From assembly GCA_964625145.1 (NCBI GenBank), contig CAZVAQ010000129.1, forward strand, positions 1 through 10,037: 10,037 bases of DNA. The letters are read 5' to 3'. Below are positions 1 to 6,940 of this stretch, in pieces (positions within the stretch are counted from its first letter, which is position 1; every line of letters begins with the position of its first letter). The position numbers and the translations under genes are program-made. The notes below the pieces were generated by a model. The model saw nothing but the letters and a program-made list of their open reading frames with translations. It was not told the DNA's origin and did not search any database. This DNA comes from CAYTRP01 sp964625145 (lineage in GTDB: Bacteria > Sumerlaeota > Sumerlaeia > SLMS01 > JAHLLQ01).

Positions 1-44
1 GTGATGGCTTCGCGCTGCGAGACGACGCGCTTGGCCAGTTCGTC

Positions 45-47
<3 letters not shown>
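1..47 (-). other. clpC: In-frame TAG in clpC and continued D2-linker reading frame
   Basis: Reading the minus strand in the clpC frame, the TAG at 45-47 is followed by DELAKRVVSQREAIT. This is the normal ClpC continuation (family pattern of the type MEDELxKRVxxQxEAI). A single G-to-T change from GAG at base 47 would explain the stop. There is no frameshift. No ATG, GTG or TTG restart is visible in the remaining 44 bases, so an independent D2 protein would have to begin outside the window. TAG also ends mcsB at the normal family length, so wholesale reassignment of TAG is unlikely. Sequencing or assembly error, a real nonsense mutation and stop readthrough all remain possible. Confidence 0.85.
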
Positions 48-1592
<1,545 letters not shown>

Positions 1593-1627
1593 TGCGCGTG
1601 GTACTCCTTGGGTTAGCCGCGAAGGCT

Positions 1628-1688
1628 GGAAAGGGGGGCGCGGTCTTGGGGTGAAGCCGCACGGGAAAGGGGGGGAGAAAGGTCGGGG
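1628..1688 (+). repeat. G-rich tract with a direct repeat in the mcsB-clpC spacer
   Basis: The plus strand carries five runs of three to seven G within about 60 bases. The 11-mer GGAAAGGGGGG occurs twice, at 1628-1638 and 1664-1674. The plus strand is the template for clpC, so the clpC leader RNA would be C-rich. The G-run spacing could allow a DNA G-quadruplex, but this is not shown. The tract lies between the candidate clpC promoter and the clpC ribosome-binding site. Confidence 0.55.
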
Positions 1689-1750
1689 TGAGTCCTCAAC
1701 ATCGGTGTGGCTCTATGCGGTTTGGTCTTCAAGGGGCAATCCTTCGCTTT

Positions 1751-1780
1751 AGTATGGGTTCGGGTCTGCGTCTCTGCCAA
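1751..1780 (-). promoter_or_regulatory. Possible sigma70-type promoter for clpC
   Basis: On the minus strand TTGGCA (5 of 6 to the -35 consensus) is followed after 18 bases by CATACT (4 of 6 to the -10). It lies just after the mcsB stop and about 160 bases before the clpC start. This would allow clpC to be transcribed separately from mcsAB. I see no CIRCE-like inverted repeat and no CtsR-type tandem heptamer here. The call rests on a consensus match only. Confidence 0.35.
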
Positions 1781-1804
1781 GTTGGCGTAACCTTGCCCCA
1801 TCTC

Positions 1805-2866
1805 CTAGTTCTGATTAGCTGTACGCTGGATTCGTTCCCGAAGGAATCGGGCGCGGGCCTCATCCCGGGAGGTGGAATCCCCCCAGTCTGCCCGCCGACG
1901 TTCCAAATGGGCCGGCTGGATGTCCACAACCATCCTGTTGAGGGCCTTGTGGTCAAGGTCGCGGAAGTACCCTTGGTCGATTCCCAGCCGGATTCGGCTA
2001 AGCAGGCGCATGGCCTCCACCGAATCCATCTTCCGGGCATAGGCCAGCAGGGCAAAACTGCGCCAAATGCTGTCATTGGTGGCCGAGGCATGGTACTTGA
2101 ACAGGTTCAGGCGCCCCTCCTGCTCGCGCTCGACCAGCCGCTCGATCACGTCCAGCAGCGTCTGGTTGATCTGATCCACGGTCCGGCCCAGTGTTATCTC
2201 GTTCGACACCTGATAGAAGTCCCCGGCGTATTCGGTGTTCTCGCCATAGAACCCGCGTACGGTGAGTCCATGATGGGCGATTCCCTGCAGACTGGACTCG
2301 ATTTCCTGCAGCAGGGTCAATCCGGGAAGGTGGAGCATCACCGATGCGCGATACCCCGTGCCCACGTTGGTGGGGCAGGCGGTCAGGAACCCGTAGCGCG
2401 TTGACCAGGCATAGTTTAGCACCGACCCGATCGCTTCGTCGATCTCCTGCAGGCGCGTGATGGACTCCCGGATCTGAAGCCCCGGGGCGATGACTTGCAG
2501 CCGCAGGTGATCCTCCTCGTTGATGAGGATGGAGGCCATGGCGTCGCGGGAGATGTAGACGGCCAGGTGCTCGTCCTCGCGCTCCATTTCCTTGCTGATG
2601 AGCCGGCTCTCCTTTAGATAAGTGCGATCGACCGGATCCAGATCGCGCAGGGCGACCCGGTCAAAGGTCTTCAGTGCGTCAGAACGCGACAGCCCCTCGT
2701 CAATTGCGTCCCGAATGCGCAGCTTCACCTCCGGCCGGGCATGGGGGACAAAGGGGAACCCCGCAATATTCCGTGCGAAGCGCACGCGGCTGGAGACCGC
2801 GACGTGGCTGGAGGGCGCATCCTCGCCGAGCCATTGATCTGTCAGGTCGAGAAACTGCCTATCCAC
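1805..2866 (-). CDS. mcsB: Protein-arginine kinase McsB
   Basis: McsB transfers phosphate from ATP to arginine side chains of proteins, marking them for ClpC-ClpP (EC 2.7.14.1). The 353 residues match the usual family length. Visible guanidino-kinase signatures are SSRVRFARN (25-33), INEEDHLRLQ (115-124, with the acidic residues expected of the catalytic centre), CPTNVGTG (164-171, cysteine at 164) and the GFYGEN...YQVSNEITLG segment (205-227), with E209 in the place of the second catalytic glutamate. RDEARA at 334-339 matches the C-terminal RDxxRA element that forms the allosteric phospho-arginine pocket in Gram-positive McsB. The start is GTG with GAGG 4 bases upstream, and only 6 bases separate it from the mcsA stop, so the two are probably co-translated. 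All key residues I can judge are present. Its TAG stop gives a normal-length protein. Confidence 0.96.
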   Translation of the reverse strand: MDRQFLDLTDQWLGEDAPSSHVAVSSRVRFARNIAGFPFVPHARPEVKLRIRDAIDEGLSRSDALKTFDRVALRDLDPVDRTYLKESRLISKEMEREDEHLAVYISRDAMASILINEEDHLRLQVIAPGLQIRESITRLQEIDEAIGSVLNYAWSTRYGFLTACPTNVGTGYRASVMLHLPGLTLLQEIESSLQGIAHHGLTVRGFYGENTEYAGDFYQVSNEITLGRTVDQINQTLLDVIERLVEREQEGRLNLFKYHASATNDSIWRSFALLAYARKMDSVEAMRLLSRIRLGIDQGYFRDLDHKALNRMVVDIQPAHLERRRADWGDSTSRDEARARFLRERIQRTANQN

Positions 2867-2872
2867 GGTGCC

Positions 2873-3436
2873 TCACTCACTCTTGGACGGGCGGGGGGCC
2901 GAGTGGCTCTCCGCCTCCTTGTGGATTTCCTGCTCCAGTCGCGCGATCTCGTCGCGCAGGAAAGCGGCTCTCTCGTAGTCCTCGAATTCCACCGCGCTCT
3001 TCAGCTCCTCGCGACAAGTGCGGATCTGCTCGTTCAAGGCGGCCAGGGCGGCGGACCCACCTGGGGCCGCTCCGATGTGACGCGCGGCGCGGTGCAATCG
3101 CCGCAGGTCCGGTTCAAGCCATTCCTCGAAGCTTTCGTAGCAATCCGGACAACCCAGCATGAACGTCTTGCGATAGGCCGTGAAGTCCAACCCGCAAGTG
3201 TGGCAAGTGGGAACCTCGCCGCCGAACTCTTCAGCCGGGTCGGCCTGTTGCTGCTGCTTGACCAGCTCCTTGAGCAGGAGGTCGAAGCTGGCTTGCTTCT
3301 GCAGGATGTTTTTCTGGAAGGGGCTGACTTCCGCCGCGCACACCTGGCACAGGAGGATCTGGACTGCCTGACCGGTCTTCTCGATCCTCGTCAGTTTCAC
3401 TGCCGCGCTGTGTTTACCGCATCGTTCGCACTTCAT
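2873..3436 (-). CDS. mcsA: McsA, zinc-binding activator of McsB with a UVR domain
   Basis: McsA binds metal through paired cysteines and stimulates McsB kinase activity; its UVR motif resembles the UvrB-UvrC interaction helix and the ClpC M domain. The 187-residue protein starts MKCERCGK, as expected for the family, and has four CxxC pairs (C3/C6, C30/C33, C78/C81, C96/C99). A Q/K-rich helix follows the second pair (about 47-64). The C-terminal UVR segment FEDYERAAFLRDEIARLE spans 151-168, and the tail is Ser/Pro/Lys-rich. I chose the ATG directly before the first zinc finger. The frame is open for 78 more codons upstream, but that stretch is Pro/Arg-rich, has no family resemblance and would run into the divergent gene. 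It is the first gene of the mcsA-mcsB-clpC block. No ctsR lies upstream, unlike in B. subtilis. Confidence 0.92.
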   Translation of the reverse strand: MKCERCGKHSAAVKLTRIEKTGQAVQILLCQVCAAEVSPFQKNILQKQASFDLLLKELVKQQQQADPAEEFGGEVPTCHTCGLDFTAYRKTFMLGCPDCYESFEEWLEPDLRRLHRAARHIGAAPGGSAALAALNEQIRTCREELKSAVEFEDYERAAFLRDEIARLEQEIHKEAESHSAPRPSKSE

Positions 3437-3506
3437 GACCGGTTTTCTCTGCTGGCTGCCTTGTCGAGTGGGGAAATCCGCATTCGCTCCCATCCCGAGA
3501 GGCTTG

Positions 3507-3546
3507 TCACAATGTGAATGCATCATTGGCGCCAAGAACGCGTCAA
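3507..3546 (-). promoter_or_regulatory. Candidate mcsA promoter region with two short palindromes
   Basis: The 232-base divergent gap between mcsA and the kinase-like gene contains, on the minus strand, TTGACG (3541-3546), a good -35. After 18 bases comes a poor -10, TGCATT. The perfect palindrome TTGGCGCCAA (3526-3535) lies in the spacer between them. TCACA-A-TGTGA (3507-3517) lies directly downstream of the -10. Such placement would suit operators, but I recognise neither as the site of a known regulator. They do not resemble the CtsR heptamer repeat or CIRCE. I see no convincing promoter for the plus-strand gene in this gap. Confidence 0.25.
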
Positions 3547-3668
3547 GGTTGTTCTCGAACTGGTCGGGGCGCCGGCGGCTGGGGCGACGGGGCGGCAATC
3601 CGTCCTCGACACAGCCCCCTCCGATTAGCATTTTCCTGTCCGCCGCCACAAGGTGAGCGAAAGGTTCC

Positions 3669-4391
3669 ATGACGCCCCGGTCCCCCTATCCCGACTCTTC
3701 ACGGCCCGTGCTGCTGCAGCGCTCGAGGACCCCGTTTCAGGCCGATGTGTGGCGGATCGACCGCCCAACGGGGCCGGTCGTGCGAAAGAGCTTTGAGCGC
3801 CAGTCATGGCTTCTGCGGCGGACCATCGGGACATGGATAGTCTGGCGGGAAGTCCGCAACCTGCAGGACTTGGAAGGGATCCCCGGCATCCCGCGCCTGG
3901 TCGCGCGCCCGGCTCCGTGGACTCTGGAGATGACCTTCATGCAGGCGGAGAGCCTGCCCACCTATGAGTCCCGGTCTCTGGTGACTGCCGGGTACTTTGA
4001 TTCGCTGGACAAGATCGTCGCCCAGATGCATGCCCGCGGCATCAGCCATGGCGACCTGCGCCGCCCCAATCTGCTCTGGCATCCGGATACATTGCAGCCG
4101 GTCGTGCTCGACTTTGCGCAATCGTTGAGCCGGCGCGATTGGCTCATGCGTCCGTTCCTCTCGCTGGCATTCCGCATCGACCAGGCAAAGCTGCTGCGTC
4201 TGCGGGCATGGTTCCTCGGAAAGGAAAACCTGACCGAACAGCAGCGCGAGGATCTGGAGCACAAGACTCCACGGACGATGAAGATCGGCCGGCAATTGCG
4301 AAGGCGCTTGTATCGGCCATTGAAGCGCTTGTATCAGGGGCGGCCCCTGACCAAGCAGCACGGCCCCCTCGCTCCCGGACAGCCCAAATGA
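3669..4391 (+). CDS. Small protein-kinase-fold protein (RIO / lipopolysaccharide-kinase-like)
   Basis: The 240-residue protein has the core of a eukaryotic-like kinase fold. VVRKSF at 37-42 has a likely ATP-anchoring K40, and WREVRNLQDL (59-68) has a likely helix-C glutamate, E61. The catalytic loop HGDLRRPN (127-134) has D129 and N134, and VLDFA (146-150) has D148 in the place of the DFG aspartate. The glycine-rich ATP loop is not recognisable. The C-terminal 40 residues are strongly basic (RRRLYRPLKRLYQ), which could suit an RNA or membrane surface. The sequence resembles bacterial RIO1-like or Kdo/InaA-type lipopolysaccharide kinases rather than Ser/Thr receptor kinases; the substrate is unknown. 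ATG is preceded by GAAAGG at 4 bases. It is first in a five-gene unit and its TGA overlaps the next ATG. Confidence 0.82.
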   Translation: MTPRSPYPDSSRPVLLQRSRTPFQADVWRIDRPTGPVVRKSFERQSWLLRRTIGTWIVWREVRNLQDLEGIPGIPRLVARPAPWTLEMTFMQAESLPTYESRSLVTAGYFDSLDKIVAQMHARGISHGDLRRPNLLWHPDTLQPVVLDFAQSLSRRDWLMRPFLSLAFRIDQAKLLRLRAWFLGKENLTEQQREDLEHKTPRTMKIGRQLRRRLYRPLKRLYQGRPLTKQHGPLAPGQPK

Positions 4392-4975
4392 TCCTCGAAG
4401 CCGCACATCCGCGTTCCTATCCGCGACTGCGATCCCGGCGCCTGACGATGCGGCTCTATGAAGACCAGGAGATCGCGGCCGTCATGGACTACTATCGTCG
4501 CAACGCCGAGTTCCTGACGCCGTGGGAGCCGCGCCGTCCGCCGGATTTCCTCACCGATGGCTACTGGCGTCGCTTCCAGGGCCGGTCGCGCGAGGAGTTC
4601 GAGGCAGACATGGCCCTTCGCCTCTTCCTGTTTCCCCATTCGGAACCGCGACGCGTGATCGGCTATGTTGGCATGTTCAACTTTGTTCGTGGCGCGGGTC
4701 ACTTTTGTACCATTGGCTATAGCCTCGACGAGCAGGCGCAGGGACAAGGCCTGATGGGCGAGGCGCTCAAGCATGTCATCCAGTACGCCTTCAAGGAACT
4801 GGGCATGCACAAGATCATGGCCAACTACATGCCGCACAACGTGCGCAGCGGCCGGTTGCTGCGAAGGCTCGGCTTCGTCGTCGAGGGCTTCTCCCGCGAT
4901 TTCCTGCTCATCAACGGCCGCTGGGAGGACCATGTCATGACCAGCCTGACCAACCCGGACTGGAAACCCCTTTGA
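4388..4975 (+). CDS. GNAT N-acetyltransferase, RimJ-like
   Basis: The 195-residue protein is a GNAT acetyltransferase that uses acetyl-CoA. The pattern is that of RimJ/RimL enzymes, which acetylate N-terminal residues of ribosomal proteins: an LRSRRLTMRLY start (14-24), NAEFLTPWEP (39-48), the CoA-pyrophosphate loop QAQGQG (116-121), then GLMGEAL and the NVRSGRLLRRLGFVVEG block (151-167), ending in INGRWEDHVMTSL (175-187). RimJ itself acts on the N-terminal alanine of S5, but the substrate here is not proven. The frame is open for 83 codons upstream, inside the kinase-like gene. The start chosen is the ATG of the ATGA overlap with that gene, because the upstream stretch shows no GNAT features. 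No clear Shine-Dalgarno is seen, consistent with coupled translation. Confidence 0.9.
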   Translation: MILEAAHPRSYPRLRSRRLTMRLYEDQEIAAVMDYYRRNAEFLTPWEPRRPPDFLTDGYWRRFQGRSREEFEADMALRLFLFPHSEPRRVIGYVGMFNFVRGAGHFCTIGYSLDEQAQGQGLMGEALKHVIQYAFKELGMHKIMANYMPHNVRSGRLLRRLGFVVEGFSRDFLLINGRWEDHVMTSLTNPDWKPL

Positions 4976-5613
4976 CGGATGGAAGCCGCTTGCGCACGCT
5001 GCTCGCAGGCGTTCCCATCGGAGACCGTGTCGTGTCCATTTCAGTCCAAAGACTCCTGATCCTCGTCGTCGCCATCGTTGCGGTGGCGCTTGTCGATGGT
5101 GCGGCGCGCGGCCTGACGATGCCGCCCGCCGCGGCAACGGAGCTTTCCACCAAGACCCAGGAGCTGCTCGCCCAAGCCCGCGCCCGGCAACAGGTCGTCC
5201 CGCCCACTGAGCTCATCGCCGACCAGAAGTCCACATCCGGCGAGGAACCCGCTTCCGCCGAATCGCCCGACGACGGCAAGGGGATGCTCACGGCGGACTT
5301 CCATCTTGCATGGGAAGCGGGCATTATCCAGGTGGTCGACGCCCGCACCAGCGAACAATTCCAGGCTGGCCACATCCCCGGCGCCCTCAGCATACCGTTC
5401 GAGGAGCTGGGCAGCGGCTATCCCGCTGCGTTGGATGTTTTGTCCTTCGATGAGCCGGTGGTCGTGTACTGTGATGGAGGCGAATGCAACGCGTCGCGCA
5501 ACGTTGCCTCACTGCTCATCGACATGGGATTTCAGGACGTGACAGTTTTCGAGCGCGGCATGCATGCATGGGAAAACGCGGGTTATCCCATCGAAACCGA
5601 CGGGGGTTTGTGA
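4972..5613 (+). CDS. Membrane-anchored single-domain rhodanese
   Basis: Rhodaneses carry sulfane sulfur on a cysteine persulfide. An N-terminal hydrophobic helix (about 27-43, QRLLILVVAIVAVALV) would anchor the protein, followed by a low-complexity linker (50-103). A rhodanese domain (about 105-208) contains VVDARTSEQFQAGHIPGAL (121-139) and the active-site loop VVYCDGGECNAS (164-175). C167 is the canonical nucleophile position and C172 a second cysteine in the loop. The domain is probably extracytoplasmic. The start is uncertain. The TTG used here gives a TTGA overlap with the acetyltransferase stop, matching the other junctions of this unit. A GTG at 5032 has a better ribosome-binding site (GGAG, 8 bases) and puts the helix at the extreme N-terminus. 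The redox membrane protein that follows suggests a shared thiol/sulfur role. Confidence 0.87.
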   Translation: MTDGSRLRTLLAGVPIGDRVVSISVQRLLILVVAIVAVALVDGAARGLTMPPAAATELSTKTQELLAQARARQQVVPPTELIADQKSTSGEEPASAESPDDGKGMLTADFHLAWEAGIIQVVDARTSEQFQAGHIPGALSIPFEELGSGYPAALDVLSFDEPVVVYCDGGECNASRNVASLLIDMGFQDVTVFERGMHAWENAGYPIETDGGL

Positions 5614-6137
5614 GGATGGGACATCCGGCGTTCGGAGCATTTCTGTTGATGACCTGCCGATTCGTCGCCGGCGGCGCGCTGGTCCTGGCGGGGCTCATCA
5701 AGCTCGGCAATCCGCAGGCGCTGATGCTTTCCATCCAAGGGTACGAACTTGCCCCTGCGTTTCTGATTCCGTTCCTGGCCTATGCGTTGCCGTGGAGCGA
5801 ACTGGTGATCGGTCTTCTCCTGCTGTACGGCGCATGGTCCCGCGAGGCGGCAACACTCGCCACGGCATTGTTCGCGCTGTTCACATTCGCGGTGATCTCG
5901 GTGCTGGTGCGGAAAATCTCGCTCGACTGTGGATGCTTTGGCGGAATGTTTGGCGAGGCCGCCATCGGTTGGCACACCGTCGGGCGCAACGCCGTATTCC
6001 TCGCTTGCTCCGTGGCGATTCTCTGGAAAGGTCCCGGGCCCCTTGCGATCGACGCCCTGCTCCATGCCGGCGGCGCGCACGAGGAGGCAACCGCCCCCCG
6101 GCGAAACCTGAAGACCGCCCCCGAAAGCACCCCATGA
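5610..6137 (+). CDS. DoxX/MauE-family redox-associated membrane protein
   Basis: This is a four-helix membrane protein of the DoxX/MauE type. Counting from the ATG at 5616 (173 residues), hydrophobic helices lie at about 9-29, 48-72, 78-98 and 122-137. The third ends in DCGCFGG (104-110), the paired-cysteine motif typical of MauE-like proteins. MauE itself is needed for maturation of methylamine dehydrogenase, which carries many disulfides. No mau structural genes are here, so a general thiol-redox role with the upstream rhodanese is more likely. The GTG at 5610 overlaps the rhodanese stop as GTGA and adds two residues; the ATG at 5616 is the alternative. Either sits close behind a GGGGG tract. 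The hydrophilic C-terminal 30 residues have no recognised motif. The TGA overlaps the next ATG. Confidence 0.86.
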   Translation: MRMGHPAFGAFLLMTCRFVAGGALVLAGLIKLGNPQALMLSIQGYELAPAFLIPFLAYALPWSELVIGLLLLYGAWSREAATLATALFALFTFAVISVLVRKISLDCGCFGGMFGEAAIGWHTVGRNAVFLACSVAILWKGPGPLAIDALLHAGGAHEEATAPRRNLKTAPESTP

Positions 6138-6745
6138 GCTCCACGCCCTCCATCACCCGTACCCTCGGCGCCCAACTGTGGCACGAATCCGATCTCGAAC
6201 TCATCATTCGCTGGTGGGGGCGGCAGACCGATGCCTTGAAGGCGGAGATCGAATCTCCGGAAGCAGCATTGGAACGCGCCCGCACCCGCGCTCAGCGTGT
6301 GCTGGACTTCTGCCAACTCCCCGCGGCAAAGCCCATGAAGACCCCGCGCCAATGGCAGGTGGGATTCGATCCCGCCGCCGCGTGGGAGCGCCTGTGCGTG
6401 CCCCTGCGCCATTGGGGCTGGGACATCGCCCGCCAACGCGACGAGCCCACATTCACCAACATCACGCGCACCGCCCTCGAACACGCCGACAAGCCGCTTG
6501 TCGTGGTGGCCGACGCGCCGCTCAAGATCAAGCTGTCCTTGGCACAAGCCACCAAGTGTCCCTTCGAGCTGGACCTGCCGCACCTGGCGGCGATGGCACT
6601 GGCGCTTGAGTTATACTCGGTCGCCAGCGAACGCATGGGCGCACTCCCAAAGCCCTGGGTTGACGAAGTCGCCGCACCCGCCTTCGCCCAACTCGTGTTG
6701 GGGATGCCATTTTCGCCGATGATCTTTGCATTGTTCCCCAAATGA
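6134..6745 (+). CDS. Protein of unknown function, last gene of the five-gene unit
   Basis: I do not recognise this 203-residue protein. It starts at the ATG of an ATGA overlap with the preceding membrane-protein gene, so it is probably co-translated. The N-terminal third is helical and tryptophan-rich (W16, W27, W28), with an Ala/Arg/Glu helix at about 43-58. More tryptophans lie at 74, 84, 94 and 96, around CVPLRHWGWDIARQ (88-101). A predicted beta strand, PLVVVADAPLKIKLSL, spans 121-136. An Ala/Leu-rich helix (150-168) precedes a hydrophobic C-terminus. There is no signal peptide, clear membrane segment, CxxC or known nucleotide-binding motif. Codon use and GC content match its neighbours, so it is probably a real gene. 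Its position suggests a link to the rhodanese and DoxX/MauE pair, which is only inference. Confidence 0.75.
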   Translation: MSSTPSITRTLGAQLWHESDLELIIRWWGRQTDALKAEIESPEAALERARTRAQRVLDFCQLPAAKPMKTPRQWQVGFDPAAAWERLCVPLRHWGWDIARQRDEPTFTNITRTALEHADKPLVVVADAPLKIKLSLAQATKCPFELDLPHLAAMALALELYSVASERMGALPKPWVDEVAAPAFAQLVLGMPFSPMIFALFPK

Positions 6746-6750
6746 GTGAC

Positions 6751-6813
6751 AGCAGGGACGGCAAGGATAGCAGGGACGGCAGGGACAGCAGGGACGGCAA
6801 GGACAGCAGGAAC
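6751..6813 (+). repeat. Tandem 9-base repeat (18-base higher-order unit)
   Basis: Seven imperfect copies of a 9-base unit of the form RGCARGGAY lie head to tail. AGCAGGGAC alternates with GGCAAGGAC or GGCAGGGAC, so the true period is 18 bases, about 3.5 copies. The array starts 6 bases after the stop of the unknown gene, in the convergent gap before pnp. It is a multiple of three in period but lies outside any gene I accept. Confidence 0.9.
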
Positions 6814-6848
6814 TGGACTCTGCCATAGAGTTTGAACTAGCTGCTGTC
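6803..6848. repeat. Nested inverted repeats at the end of the tandem array
   Basis: GACAGCAG in the last repeat units (6802-6809) pairs with CTGCTGTC at 6841-6848. Inside the intervening stretch ACTCT-GCCAT-AGAGT (6816-6830) forms a small perfect hairpin. No T-run follows on the plus strand, so this is a weak terminator candidate for the plus-strand unit at best. No better one is seen for that unit. Confidence 0.4.
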
Positions 6849-6863
6849 TCTGCTTCTCCCCCC

Positions 6864-6897
6864 AAAGAAAAACCGGGCCGGCGCATTGGCCGGCCCG
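6864..6897 (-). terminator. Intrinsic terminator of pnp
   Basis: On the minus strand a perfect 9-base-pair GC stem (CGGGCCGGC with GCCGGCCCG, 6-base loop) is followed by GTTTTTCTTT. This is a textbook rho-independent terminator placed 43 bases after the pnp stop. The plus-strand side of the hairpin is followed by ATTCATCATGG without a T-run, so it should work mainly in the pnp direction. Confidence 0.88.
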
Positions 6898-6915
6898 ATT
6901 CATCATGGTCACTCT

Positions 6916-6934
6916 CTTGAATTCTGAATTCAAG
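6916..6934. repeat. 19-base near-perfect palindrome after pnp
   Basis: CTTGAATTC-T-GAATTCAAG is a 9-1-9 inverted repeat starting 6 bases after the pnp stop. It contains the heptamer TTCTGAA, which is also the unit of the tandem repeat after rpsO. It could form an AU-rich hairpin at the mRNA 3' end before the main terminator. Confidence 0.6.
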
Positions 6935-6940
6935 GTTCCC

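Noticed and set aside
1613..1801. 62-codon minus-strand frame that nearly fills the mcsB-clpC gap
   Set aside because: It fits the gap neatly, but it has no properly spaced Shine-Dalgarno and lower third-position GC than its neighbours. Its Pro/Arg/Thr-rich sequence comes from the G/C tracts.
3437..3670. N-terminal extension of mcsA by 78 codons
   Set aside because: McsA proteins start at the first zinc finger. The extension is Pro/Arg-rich and would overlap the start of the divergent gene.
4139..4387. N-terminal extension of the acetyltransferase inside the kinase-like gene
   Set aside because: The family begins near MILEAAHPRSYPRLRSRRL. The upstream part is an out-of-frame reading of the kinase-like coding sequence.
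6751..6813. CRISPR-like array
   Set aside because: The repeats are 9 bases, contiguous and without spacers, so this is a simple tandem repeat.
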